Below are positions 33,388 through 44,878 of a stretch of DNA of 64,000 nt, in pieces; position 1 is the stretch's first letter; each line of letters begins with the position of its first letter. The notes under the pieces were generated by a model. The model saw only the letters and a program-made list of their open reading frames with translations, did not search any database and was not told where the DNA came from. The translations under genes and the position numbers were made by a program. The stretch is from Aegilops tauschii subsp. strangulata. Taxonomy: Eukaryota; Streptophyta; Magnoliopsida; Poales; Poaceae. The stretch lies in NCBI RefSeq assembly GCF_002575655.3, contig NC_053040.3:152955148-153019147 (forward strand), given 5' to 3'.

Positions 33388-35829
33388 ATGGACAGTGGAT
33401 GCACTAATCACATGACTGGTGATCGAAGTCTTCTCATGGACTCAACCTTACATCCATCTGACAAGAGTCACATCACATTTGCTGACACTGGTAAAAGCAA
33501 GGTATTGGGTCTAGGTAGAGTTGCAATCTCGAAGGATCAACACATGGATAAAGTGATGCTTGTTGAATCCCTTGGTTTCAACTTAATGTCTGTCTCAATG
33601 CTTTGTGATTTGAACATGATTGTGATATTTGGAAAATATCGTTGCCTTGTTCTAATGGAATCTGACAAGTCTCTAGTCTTTGAAGGGTATCGGAAAGATG
33701 ATCTGTATATGGTAGATTTCTCAGCAGGACCACAGTTGGCCGTATGTCTTCTAGCAAAAGCTTCAGAGTGCTGGCTCTGGCATCGGAGGCTATGGCATGT
33801 TGGCATGAGGAACTTGTACACACTCACGAAGAAGAAACCGGTCGTAGGCATTGAGGGCGTCAAGTTCAAGAAGGATCATCTGTGTGGTGCCTGCGAAGCT
33901 GGAAAGATGACAAGGGCCAAGTATCCCTCGAAGGCAATCATGCCGACATCTCAACCCTTTGAGCTGCTTCACATGGACTTATTTGGCCCTACTCACCACT
34001 CTACTCTTACTACCACTGCTTGCCTCTATGGCTTCGTCATTGTTGATGATTATTTAAGATATACATGGGTGCATATAATCCTCTACAAGAATCAAGTGCA
34101 GGATGTCTTCAGACGTTTCGCCAATCGTGCCATGACGAACTATGGCATCAAGATCAAGCACATTAGAAGTGACAACAACACAGAGTTCAAGAACACCGGC
34201 CTCGACCTTTACCTTGATACACTAGGCATCACTCATGAGTTCTCTGCTCCATACACACCTCAGCAGAATGGCATCGTGGAGCGCAAGAACAGAACACTCA
34301 TTGAGATGGCTCGAATGATGCTTGATGAGTACAAGACTCCAAGGAAGTTCTGGCCTGAAGCTATTGATACTGCATGCCATGTCATCAACCGTGTTTATCT
34401 TCACAAGCTTCTGAAGAAGACATCCTATGAGCTCCTGACTGGTAAGAAGCCAAACGTAAGCTACTTCAGAGTATTTGGTGCTAGGTGTTGGATCAAGGAT
34501 CCACATCACACTTCAAAATTTGCACCGAAAGCACATGAAGGTTTTATGCTTGGTTACAGAAAGGATTCACACTCCTATAGAGTCTTGAACCTCTTTCACT
34601 ATAAAGTGGTTGAAACTGTGGATGTGCGGTTCAATGAGACTAACGGCTCGCAAAGAGAGCACCTGCCAAATGTGCTAGATGAAGTCCCTCCTAGTGAATC
34701 GATTAAGCTCATGGGAACTGGAGAAATCATACCTTCAGAAGCTCAGGCTGAAGAAGAACTCATCATTTCTGCGCCTAGTCAACCTGAAGACAATGCTCAG
34801 CCTGAAGCCAATACTCAAAATGAAGACAATGATCAGCAAGAGCAAAATCTTCGTCCAGTTCATCCTCATGTTGCAGATGAAGTACATATTGAGAAGATAA
34901 TTGATAGCATTAATGCACCTGGTCCACTCACTCGTTCAAGGGCAACACAACTAGCAAATTTCTGTGGGCACTTTGCATTTGTCTCAATATCTGAACACAA
35001 GAAAGTTGCTGAAGCCTTCATGGAACCTGAATGGATTCAAGCTATGCAAGAAGAGCTTCAACAGTTCGAGCTGAACAATGTGTGGGAATTGGTCAAGCGT
35101 CCTGACCCTCACAAGCACAATATCATAGGCACCAAATGGATCTATCGCAACAAACAAGATGAGCATGGTCAAGTTGTCAGAAACACGGTTCATCTCGTTG
35201 CTCAAGGATACACTCAAGTTGAAGGGATTGACTTCGATGAAACATTTGCTCCCGTGGCTAGGCTTGAAGCCATTCACATACTACTAGCCTATGCCAACCA
35301 TCACAACATCCTTTTGTATCAAATGGATGTGAAGTGTGCCTTTCTCAATGGCAAGATTGAAGAAGAAGTGTATGTTGCACAACCACCTGGCTTTGAAGAT
35401 CCAAAACATCCTGATATGGTATACAAGCTCAACAAGGCATTGTATGGCCTCAAACAAGCCCCTCGTGCTTGGTATGACACACTCAAAGACTTCCTGAAGA
35501 GCAAAGGCTTCAAACCTGGTTCTCTAGATCCTACACTCTTCACGAAGACATATGATGGAGAACTGTTTGTGTGCCAAATCTATATGGATGACATTATCTT
35601 CGGCTGCACTGACAAGAGATACAGTGATGAGTTTGGACACATGATGCAAGAGCAATATCAGATGTCCATGATGGGTGAGCTGAAGTTCTTCCTTGGTCTT
35701 CAAATCCATCAGCAGAGCAACGACATCTTCATACCTCAAGAGAAATATCTCAAAGATTGCCTGAAGAAGTTTGGAATGCAAGATTGCAAAGGATACATGA
35801 CGCCAATGCCAACCAAAAAAGTCATCTGA
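33388..35829 (+). pseudogene. Copia Pol of C2: protease end, integrase and reverse transcriptase
   Basis: An open frame of 813 residues. Residues 1-12 hold the protease site [10 protein letters not shown]. The GAG-pre-integrase HHCC zinc region follows ([22 protein letters not shown], about 130-175). The integrase core has D197 (HMDLFGP), D262 (SDNNTEF, usually SDNGTEF) and E298 (GIVERKNRT), a DD35E spacing. Residues about 570-813 are the RVT_2 reverse transcriptase ([23 protein letters not shown]) with catalytic YMDD at 732-735. At the A-run 35815-35820 an indel shifts the frame and ends the protein before RNase H. Upstream stops also separate it from gag. Confidence 0.9.
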
Positions 35830-36536
35830 GTCCCAACGCCAATGGTAAAGAGTTCGATCAAAAGGTATACCGCTCCATGATTGGTTCTTTACTTTATTTA
35901 TGTGCATCTAGGCCAGATACAATGCTTAGTGTTTGCATGTGTGCCCGATACCAAGCGGCACCAAAGGAATCGCATCACTTAGCTGTGAAGCGAATTCTTC
36001 GATATCTGGCTTACACCCCAACGCTAGGATTATGGTGTCCGAAGGGCTCAGAGTTTGATCTAGTTGGATTCTCAGATGCTGATTATGCTGGTGACAAGGT
36101 TGATCGCAAGTCTACATCAGGCACATGTCACTTTCTGGGATGATCACTTGTCTGTTGGTCTTCAAAGAAGCAGAACTGTGTGTCTGTCTCCACTGCTGAA
36201 TCTGAATACATTGCTGCTGGATCTTGCTGCGCTCAGCTTCTGTGGATGAAGCAAACTCTCAAGGACTATGGTATCCATCTGAAGCAAGTGCCACTCTACT
36301 GCGATAATGAAAGCGCCATCAAGATTGCCAACAACCCAGTTCAGCACTCGAAGACAAAGCACATTGAAATTCGTCATCACTTTCTCAAAGATCACATCAT
36401 GAAGGAAGATGTTGATATCATACACGTCAACACTGAAGAGCAATTGGCAGATATCTTCACAAAGCCCTTGGATGAGAAAAGGTTTTGCAAGTTGCGGTGT
36501 GAGCTAAATATCTTAGAATCCTCAAATGTCCTGTAA
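35830..36536 (+). pseudogene. Copia RNase H of C2
   Basis: RNase H of Ty1/Copia type, in the frame reached after the indel near 35815. Motifs are YRSMIGSLLYL, FSDADYAGDKVDRKSTSG, STAESEYIAAGSC, YCDNESAIKIANNP and HIEIRHHFL, with a normal C-terminus (TKPLDEKRF). An in-frame TGA at 36141-36143 replaces the residue after the Gly in HFLG, so the domain is broken once more. Confidence 0.88.
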
Positions 36537-37978
36537 TTGGACACACATCCTAACACTTATGCATGTTGATGACTTAAATGTGCAATACACGAAGTAACGT
36601 ATATCTTCAATCAATGAAGACATACACTCTAAGTGTGAATACATTAACGTGGAATTTGACTTCAAAGCGCCACGATAATTGTGCGCCGTGTCTGGGTCTA
36701 ATACTTCCTATAAGGTGGGTAACGCCACCACCAAACCTTTGTTTGAAGTGTTTCATTTGGCGTCACATTTGCAAAGGCTTCGCATTTGGTTTGTCTTCAA
36801 CATTGTTTTAACTTCATGTTTATCTTCACAATGTTGATTTGGTCTTATTCAGATATATACATATAGTTGTGTTCTGTCCTCTACAACATTCACTTATAGC
36901 TATGTCTTCATGCTTGATTCTTTTGATCTAAGTGAATGTGATCGGACCCTAACCCCTTCTGTGCTTCTACCTCGAATTACATCTATCCAAATCATATGCA
37001 TTCTATTGAAACTGTCGAATGTCTTCTCTGCGTCCTTGTCAGCAGAAGATAAAGAGACAAAAGTTGAATCTGTTTTAATGCTATATCTTTACTGCCTAAA
37101 ACCCGGAGAAGCCAGAACGACCACCCGACAGTCCAGACGTGCGTGGGAACATGGAACAACTTCCAATGTGTTGCATGTTTGCCATGTGTCCTTTAGATGT
37201 GAACCACCAGGGGCACCTGCGTAATTGCGCTGTGTTGTCCCTTTCCTTATAAATTCTCAACTCACCGTGGTCACAATATCCTCTTCCACCTCGCCACCTC
37301 GCACAAACCCTAGCGCCTCGCTAGCTCGCGTCGACGCCGGAGAAGAAGCGCTTAGCTGCTGCGACCTCTTCGACGCCGTCCTCACGCCGGCCGCGGACCT
37401 TGTCCTCTCCGCTGCCGCCGTAGGTGTCTTCCGTTGCCAAGTTAGGGCATGGGAGATTGAACTGCTCGGCCTCCCTCTCAACTTCGTCTAGCAGTTCTTC
37501 GTGCGGTAATTAAATCTTACTTTTACTGCCTTTTTGATCCATCAGATCCATCTACTTTCACCAAAAGTGGTTTCTTAACTTCCATATCTGGATCTATCTT
37601 GTTCTGAATCTCATATCATGCCTAGTATATTCACTTATGCTTCACAACTAGTTAGATTCCTCACTTGTACTTATTCTTGGATTCGTACAAATATGGAACC
37701 AACTCTCACCATATAAGTGAATGTCTTCGCGCTATGAGGACAATGTCTTCAAACTGATTTATCTTCAAAATCTTCTGAGAGTGCATATGACCTCTTCCCT
37801 TCCCTCGCACCTCTAATGCTGTCACAGGTACATGTCCGTGGGAGAATCCCTTGGTTCTCATAGTCTGCATTCATTTGCAGAATTCTTACAGCGTCACATC
37901 AATTCTCCTGAAGCCAGTTCTTGTCTGACCAGCAGACAGAAGCCTTTGACAGTTCTGAAGCCATTCAGTTTGAACTTA
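36537..37978 (+). other. Spacer between pol and the extra ORF of C2
   Basis: About 1.4 kb with no supported gene. It is rich in the word TCTTCA(A), as is the rest of C2. A pyrimidine-rich, GC-rich part at 37250-37490 contains only chance frames. Confidence 0.6.
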
Positions 37979-39331
37979 ATGGCCACTGAGAAGACAGCTA
38001 GAAAGGGCGGCAGACAGCGCTGTGGGAATACATCCAAAGATTTGCCACCTGATCTGTATGAAATGTACAAGACAGATCCTGAAGAAACCTATGGCGAACG
38101 CAAGACTCGGATCTAATGGATTCGAAGATATTGGGCAGAGGAATGGTTCAAGTACATATTCGTCACTACTGAGTATGTAGAGAAGAATGCCATCAAACGA
38201 CCGTGGGGAGATATTCTCTATAAAAATCTTCAACCCAAGTCCAAGTCCGAAGCCATTGCTCAAGGCTTCTATCCTTGCATGGTCCGAGGACCACAACCCG
38301 AGAATGCCGACCCATCCTCTTTGATATGGTGTCGCGATGACAATCTGTTCAAGCGCAACTATAAGTTTGCCAAAGATTCTGCTGCAAAGAACAAGAAAGC
38401 ACTTGGACTTGACTTCAACCCTGGTCCATCTGCTCCAAGGGCTGATGGCACTCGTGATGCTGAACCAAATGTCATCGGGCCCTTCTACAACCTCGAAGGC
38501 CTCCTCACTCACATTGTTGTTCAAGGGGCAGCCGTGGAGCACTCTGCTGATGACGCAGATTCTGATGAAGCGCCTGCTTCGCCGAAGCCCCCTGCCACAC
38601 CAAAAGCTTCGCGTGCAAAGCCACTGGTCACTACACCCCCCAGTGTGCAGTCTGAAGATCTTTCTCGTGTCTCCAAGAAGATGGAGAAGCCCAAGAATAA
38701 GAAGCCCATCAAAAGTTCCGGGCAAGAACTGACCCCAGCTGCCGTTCTGAGAAATGAAGATGAAGCCATTGATCTGTCAGGCGACGAAGATCTTGGTGAT
38801 GATGCTCTTGAGCTGCTGATAAAGAGCAAGCAAGAGGCGCAGATCTTCAATGATCTGCCCCTCTTTGATGTGGATATTCTCAATAACTTCATCGATGAGT
38901 GGTTTGACAACCCCAACCTCAGCATTGATGATCTTCAACTGCCAGTTGATATCAGCGTCACCTTCCATGGAGCCATTGCTCATGAGCTGGCTCTGGCTCA
39001 GAAGATCGTCGAGCTGAAGAACAAGATTGACTATGAGAAGGCTCAATTCAAGAAGCACATGCCCAAGCTCAGCATGGCTGATGTTCAAAGCTTCAAGCAG
39101 ATGCTGCATGACCTCAAGGAGGAGTTTCATAAGAAACGTGAGGAAGCAAAAGGTTCAAGAGAGCGCATGAAATACTTCGCAGCGAAATGTGTTCAAGCTC
39201 ACAATGAGGCAGAAAAGCGCAAGGCTCTTGGGCGTCCTGGCATCGACCCCAAGATGGCTGCCAAACAGAAAAAGAAGCCTGCTGTGGCCCAACATCACAA
39301 AAAAAGACACATTCGTGACATTTTGGGCTGA
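37979..39331 (+). pseudogene. Extra (env-position) ORF of C2, one stop codon
   Basis: The reading frame from the ATG at 37979 has 451 codons with one internal TAA (38114-38116, codon 46). The last 13 codons (39293 onward) come from the CACTA terminus. The predicted protein has a basic N-terminus, a folded-looking segment (WFKYIFVTTEYVEKN, PWGDILYKNLQPKSKSE), a Pro/Lys-rich linker, an acidic segment, and a long coiled coil at about residues 330-420 (AHELALAQKIVELKNKI and on). I see no signal peptide or transmembrane helix. Sireviruses often carry an ORF here, sometimes called env-like, but this one gives no support for an envelope role. Function unknown. Confidence 0.72.
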
Positions 39332-39626
39332 ACGAATTTTTTTCTGTCATACATATGACACTTCTATGACGATAATTGTGACAAAACCCGGCATCGTCAT
39401 AGATGTGGTGGGCTCCTACTTCTATGACAAAAATCATGACAGAAAATGGGCTTTTCGTCCTATGCGGGCCGGAGATGCAGCTGCATGACATTCTTTGGGC
39501 CGTCCATGACGGAAAAACCGTGGTAGAAGCAAGGGGGAGGAAAATTTCGGGGAGTTCCCGGTTACGATGGGAGGTTGGCGGCCGAGCGATGCGCGTTTCT
39601 CTCGTACACGTACGCGTGTGTGTGTG

Positions 39627-40110
39627 AGGCGTTGGCTCTAACTGAACCCGAGCAAGGCGTTGGCTCTAACTGAACCCGAGCGAGGCGTTGGGCTCTAACT
39701 GAACCCGAGCGATTGCACTGCAGGCTACGCGTTACTGAACCCGAGCGATCGATCGATGGCTGTTAACTGAACCCGATCGAGCGATTCCTTCGCTACTGCT
39801 GCTAACTGAAGACGATCGATTGGATGAACAGTGATCGTTGCGAGGGGGGTGGATGAATAGTTAGCGGTGGCGTTGCCTCTGGATGAACAGGACCCCGTGG
39901 TGTGGAGGGCTGGATGAACAGTAGACGGTGGAGGGGTGCCCGTGGAGGGGTGGTTGAACAGGACCCCGTGGTGTGGAGGGGTGGATGAATAGTAGACGGT
40001 GGAGGGGTGCCCATGGAGGGGTGGTTGAACAGTAGCCGGTGGAGTAGCGCGCGGTGGAGGCTAGATGAACAGGAGCCCGTGGAGGCTGGAGGAGGTCGAC
40101 GGTAGCCCGT
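39627..40110. repeat. Short tandem arrays in the CACTA left end
   Basis: The unit GGCGTTGGCTCTAACTGAAC with CCGAGCGA repeats about every 28 bp from 39627 to 39712. A second array with GTGGAGGGGTGGTTGAACAG and variants runs from about 39845 to 40110. They resemble the repeated subterminal regions where CACTA transposase-associated proteins bind. Confidence 0.7.
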
Positions 40111-40160
40111 GGAGGCTGGAGGAGGTCGATGGTGGAGATGAACAGTATCCCGTGGAGTCC

Positions 40161-40530
40161 CGTTTTGCGGTACGCCACACCCCTCCCGATGAACAGGACC
40201 CCCGTTTTGACCGTAGGAGGTCCGTTTCGTCCGTTTTGCGGTACGCCACACCCCTCCCGATCAACAGGACCCCCGTTTCGACCGTAGGAGGTCCGTTTCG
40301 TCCGTTGTGCGGTACGCCACACCCCTCCCGATCAACAGGACCCCCGTTTCGATCGTAGGAGGTCCGTTTCGTCCATTTTGCGGAACGCCACACCCCTCCC
40401 GATCAACAGGACCCCCGTTTCGACCGTAGGACGTCCGTTTCCTCCGTTTTGCGGTACGCCACACCCCTCCCGATCAACAGGACCCCATTTCGAACGTAGG
40501 AGGTCCGTTTCCTCCGTTTTGCGATATGCC
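40161..40530. repeat. 71-bp tandem repeat array
   Basis: The word CGTTTTGCGGTACGCCACAC recurs at 40161, 40232, 40303, 40374 and 40445, then degenerates at 40515, giving a steady 71-bp period with few changes. The array gives chance open frames on both strands, because 71 is not a multiple of 3 and each copy shifts frame. Confidence 0.85.
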
Positions 40531-40624
40531 AGGCCTCGTTTCCATCGCCTGTTCCGTCCAAGCCCTCCCGATGAACACGACCACGCATTCCGTTTCGACC
40601 CAGCCGGTTGGCTCCCACGCGTTC

Positions 40625-40735
40625 CGTTGCCTCCCGATGAACACGACGCATTCCGTTGCCTCCCCATGAACACGACGCATTTCGTTGCCTCCCCATGAAC
40701 ACGACGCATTCCGTTGCCTCCCCATGAACACAACG
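40625..40735. repeat. 29-bp tandem repeat array
   Basis: CGTTGCCTCCCCATGAACAC recurs every 29 bp at 40625, 40654, 40683 and 40712. Confidence 0.8.
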
Positions 40736-41056
40736 ACAACGCTGTTTCTCCATTCCGACCCAGCCAGGTACACGAGCCCTGGCCGTACGTATGCGCGAGT
40801 AGGCGTTCGAGACCCCGCCCGTATGTACACATACGTGGCCGTATTTTCTTTCTTGCACCCTGGCCGTTGTACGTACGTGTACATGCTACGTGCGTGCCTC
40901 TACTATGACATGTGCGCGCCTCTACTATGACACGTGCGCGCCTCTACATCGACCAGTATGTACGTACACGTTCGCGACCGGAATGACAACGCTACGTACG
41001 CTTCGACCAGGTGGGTCCCGACTGTCAGGCACTTCCTTGCCTGTGAAGATGTAGCT

Positions 41057-41360
41057 GGTGGGTCCCAGCAATCAGGGGGGCGAATCGTTTTTTTGCCTGG
41101 ACGCACTTCCTTGCGTGCGAAGATGTAGCCGGTGGGTCCCAGCAGTCAGGGGGGCGAATCATTTTTTTGCCCGGACGCACTTCCTTGCGTGCGAAGGTGT
41201 AGCTGGTGGGTCCCAGCAGTCAGGGGGCGAATCATTTTTTTTGCCCGGACGCACTTCCTTGCATGCGAAGATGAAGCTGGTGGGTCCCAGCAGTCAGGGG
41301 GAAACGTTTTTTCCGCGAAATACAGTGGCCCGTCTGGTGGGTCCCAGCTGTCAGGTGGAG
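41057..41360. repeat. 74-bp tandem repeat array
   Basis: GGTGGGTCCCAGC with CAGTCAGGGGG, CGAATCATTTTTTT and GGACGCACTTCCTTGC repeats at 41057, 41131, 41205 and 41279 (74-bp period). Degenerate copies follow at about 41337 and 41890-42040. Confidence 0.82.
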
Positions 41361-41449
41361 GAATCATTATTTTCCGCGTAATAAGGAGGCACTTCCTTGC
41401 TGCGGCCGTGGACCCAGCTGTCAGCCTCTCCATGTACAGTCCACGTCCG

Positions 41450-43290
41450 ATGGAAGTCGTTCCACCACGTTGACCAGGCCGCGCCGAGAGCACCACGGCG
41501 GTGGACGACGGTGAGGCCTAGGAAGGGGATGACGCGGAGCCGGGGAAGACGCGGCAGTGGAAGCCCGCGCGGAGAGGAGTACGAGGGTTCACTGGTTCGG
41601 CTGCGGTGTGAGGCTGCCGTCACCGCAGGGCCTGGCCAGCGGTGGGAATAGTAGGGGGCGGTGAGGCCTCCGCGGCAGCACAGCCGGCCACGGGAGGCAG
41701 GAGCATGCGGCACGACCAGCGCTTCTTTGGGCGGCTGGAGCAAGAAGACCAGAGGTTGAAGAAGCACTACGGCCGTTGGATGGACATCGTACGGTCACTG
41801 GAGCTAGAATCGTTCATATTGACTAAGTTGACAAAGCCCTCCATCCCCGTCAACTTAGTTGGCCCACAAGTCATCCTCCCACTATGGTGGGTCCCAGCTA
41901 GCAGGGGGTATTCATTTTTTTGTGCGTAATAAGGAGGCACTTCCTTGCGTGCGAAGATATAGCTGGTGGGTCCGACATGTCAGCGGGGGGAACGTTTTTT
42001 TTGCGAAATACAGAGGCCCTTCCGGTGGGTCCCAGCTGTCTGATGTCGTTCGTTGACGATGTTGACCAGGCCGCGCTGAGAGCACCATGGCGGTGGACGA
42101 CGGCAAGGCCTAGGAAGGGAACGACACGGAGCCGGGGAAGACTCGGCAATGGTTGCCCATGCGGTGGGGAGTACGAGGGTTTACTGGTCCGGCTGCCGTC
42201 GCCGGAAAATAACAGGAGGTGTGGGTGAGTAGAGGAATGGCCTGGCCAGCAATGAAGTAGGGTGGGGCGGTGCGGCCTGTGCGGCAGCACAGCCGGCCAC
42301 GGGAGGCGGGAGCAGGCAGTCCCACCGGAGCTGGTTTGGGCGGCTGGAGCAAGAAGATCAGATATTGAAGAAGCAGCACGGCCGTTGGATTAACATCCAA
42401 CGGTCACTGCTGCTAGAATCGTTTGTGGACTAAGTTGACAAAGCCAAAGTACACGTCAACCTAGTAGACCCACAAGTCAGCCTCCAAATCTGTCCCAAAC
42501 AGCATACAACCCGAAATTTCTAGCCAGATTCAAATTAATTTTAAATCTAAATATACCTTAATTTAAATTCAATGAAATTTTACCCGCACAAAAACAATGA
42601 AATTTAAAATATCAATATCCGAAAGAAAACAGTATTTTGGAACTAATTGCCTGTTTGTTGTATTTTTTCATTTTACAGCCCATTTATTATTACTTATAGC
42701 CCATTTATTATTACTTATAGCCCATTTTTCTGGGCAAAATGCATCCCTCCTCGTCTTGAAAGATTTCCGGCCCAGCAGGGCGTAGAAAAGCAAGTAGGCC
42801 TACGTTGGTTATTCTGCAAAAAACAAAATAGCTGGCTAGCCATTTTCAGAAAGGAAAAAAACAAACTGGGCTGGTCATGTGCTAAACATATGAAATAAAA
42901 GCCTGGGCTAGACGGGCCACGGGTCCCGCACAACCCAGTTGATACCCTTCACCGTCCCAAAAAAACAAAATTACTGCGCGCGCTGCTGGGTCCCTACTGT
43001 CATCCTCACCATGTACAGTCATCTCCTTATTCCTCTCGGTTGTTGACCATGTTGACAACACCGGAGGGCGGCGCCGCGGCGAGCGAACCAAGGTGGAGGA
43101 CGATGGTGAGGCCTCGGACGGGAACGAACAGGAGCCGGGGAAGATCACAACCAGCCGTGGGAGGCGGGAGCAGGCGGTCCCACCGGCGCTGGTTTGGCTT
43201 TGGCGGCTCGAGGAAGAAGAGACTGAAGAAACGCGACAGACGTTGAATGTCAATCCAACGGTCAAGGTTGGCACAATCGTTTGTTGACTA
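41450..43290. repeat. Three diverged blocks of CACTA internal sequence
   Basis: The block TTGACCAGGCCGCGC...GGAGCCGGGGAAGA...CACAGCCGGCCACGGGAGGC...ACGGTCACTG...TTGACTAAGTTGAC occurs at about 41468-41835 and 42060-42445. A shorter, more diverged copy is at about 43035-43290. Sequence with no recognised gene (42480-42960) lies between the second and third. Frames read through here are not supported as genes. Confidence 0.65.
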
Positions 43291-43376
43291 AGCGGACACC
43301 AAGTAGCATACTTTTTTATATATAGGAAGAAAACTGTGAGGAAAATGCATTCGTCTGCCGTCCTCCTCACAGGGAA

Positions 43377-43448
43377 CGTTCGCCACATAAGTGACTAGCA
43401 CCCTTGGTTTTCAACCGAGAGGTCTTGGGTTCGAGTCCCAGGAACTCT
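43377..43448 (+). other. tRNA-Glu-derived fragment
   Basis: An anticodon arm (stem CTTGG/CCGAG at 43403-43407 and 43415-43419, loop TTTTCAA, anticodon position TTC) and a T arm (stem 43425-43429/43437-43441, loop TTCGAGT) both fold, with spacing as in plant tRNA-Glu(UUC). The B box GGTTCGAGTCC is perfect. The acceptor and D arms do not pair, so it is not a working tRNA. It could be the head of a SINE or a captured tRNA copy. Confidence 0.55.
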
Positions 43449-43722
43449 CAATTTTGTCCTCCTTCCTTCCTCGCAAAAAAGGGAAAGAAAATCAAAGACT
43501 TGGGAAGGCGTACAGAACAAGCTAGTGTACCAGTAAAGAGACGTTGCCGAGTTTTAGAAAAAAGAAAGACGTGCTCCTGTAGCTAGTTCGAATCCAAACC
43601 TAGACTATGACTATATATGGTGCTATGCTACTCTGCAAGTAATGAAACTGACATATCCAACGTTCGCTTCTCCTCTTCTCTACTTACTCTGCCTAGCATT
43701 AGAAGCTCTGGCCGCAGCAACC

Positions 43723-44402
43723 ATGTCCGCTGGCTTCTCGTCCACCTGCTCTTCAGCAGGCAACAACCAGATATGCGCCAAGTTGCCACCCGTACCATCG
43801 CCTGTGGGTCTCATCACACCCCCACCGGCACGCGCACCGCAGCCGATTGCTCATCGCAACCCGTTGCCGTTGGTGTGGTGCCACTGCTGCAAATCACGCA
43901 GAGTCATCCGTTGCGTCTCAACCACAATCCGCAACCCTGGCCGAGTCTTCTACAAATGCCCGAATCATGGGGTAATAATATGTTTAAGTGTTGTTCTGCT
44001 GCTTTCAGTTGCTGATTTTTTAATAGTTTGGTTGATGATCTTCCAATTTGATTCGTGCAGAAAAGGGAAGATTTGTGTGATTTGTATTTCTAGGAAGTTG
44101 CTGATGTGGGGGAATGCAACTACGCTGATTATTTGGTTAGCCGAGGAATCCCAATACCAGCAGGTTGGGGTGTTGGACAAGTAACTGAAGGAACGACAGA
44201 AGAGGAAGATGCAGAGCGGAAGGTTAAAGATGCAGTTCCTCTGATCATGGCCAAGCAACAGCTGCTGAACGGCCTTGACAGCAATGAGGAGATGAAAGAT
44301 CTTGTGAAGATAATGGGCAAAATCGATGTGCTTTGTAGGATGATTGTCTCTTTATTTGCAGTGTATGTAGCACTCGTGATGTATTCAGTGGCTACGACAT
44401 GA
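43723..44402 (+). pseudogene. GRF zinc-finger membrane-tail protein in the CACTA element
   Basis: Exon 1 (43723-43971, start MSAGFSSTCSS) ends in the first half of a GRF zinc finger: VWCHCCKSRRVIRC, then NPGRVFYKCPNHG. The donor is GTAATA. The expected acceptor (CAG at 44058-44060) leads into KREDLCDLYF and then a TAG at 44091-44093, where the GRF family normally has Trp. The reading frame continues after it to 44402 with coiled-coil-like residues and a hydrophobic C-terminal helix (MIVSLFAVYVALVMYSV). An upstream in-frame ATG at 43642 is possible. GRF fingers bind single-stranded DNA in known proteins such as APE2 and TOP3A. The gene is convergent with the transposase, so it may be the element's second gene or a captured one. 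Confidence 0.7.
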
Positions 44403-44878
44403 GCACTTTGCTGAAACTAGTAATGAATGAAACATGTGTAGCAGGCTGGGCGTAGTGTTGTGAACATCTAATGATTTCTATTAACGGAAATCAGGGGGCC
44501 TCCCCTTTTGCTCATATAAATAAATAAATAGCAGAGGCCCTGTCGGGTCAGCTTTGTTCTCATTCGAAGACGTCGAGCAAATTGCAGTCCAACAACAAAC
44601 TATGTCATCAAATTCAAGTTTCACAACCAAATATGAGTACAACTAAACAACAATGTCATCATGTTTTGGTTGTCATACAATCACCAAACACAAATCAGCA
44701 TACATAACAAGTGATGTTCTCACAGCAAAATACTAAACAACATGTTCATCAGGTTTCAGTTGTCATAGCAAACACAATTTCACATAGTAGATAAAAAAAT
44801 GTCTTCTGACAGGCAAATACGACAAAAGCAATGTAATCATCATCCGCAGCAGCAGCGTCAACATCTTCGCCATGTGTA
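44403..44878. other. Intergenic space between GRF gene and transposase
   Basis: 476 bp between two convergent stops. No gene is seen. It should hold both 3'UTRs. Confidence 0.6.

Larger units (their letters stand above)
14097..39292 (+). mobile_element. C2: Maximus/SIRE-like Copia element, 3' end missing
   Basis: A long Copia element: LTR (14097-22087, split by G2), primer-binding site TGGTATCAGAGC (22090-22101), gag (split by G3), pol in Copia order protease-integrase-RT-RNase H, then an extra ORF after pol (37979 onward). An extra ORF downstream of pol marks the Sirevirus (SIRE/Maximus) lineage. The element ends at 39292, where the CACTA sequence begins, and its polypurine tract and 3' LTR are absent from the window. 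CCACC (14092-14096) is the left TSD candidate. Without the two inserts it accounts for about 10 kb. Confidence 0.88.

Noticed and set aside
40161..40735. Possible CRISPR-like array
   Set aside because: The repeats are contiguous tandem units without unique spacers, and the genome is eukaryotic.
39802..40884. Several overlapping frames of 67-166 codons on the minus strand
   Set aside because: They come from the 71-bp and 29-bp tandem arrays; each repeat copy shifts frame and no domain is present.
41129..43246. Several frames in the CACTA internal blocks (for example 41132-41473, 42110-42400)
   Set aside because: They follow repeat periods or occur on both strands, and the diverged block copies do not keep the same frame.
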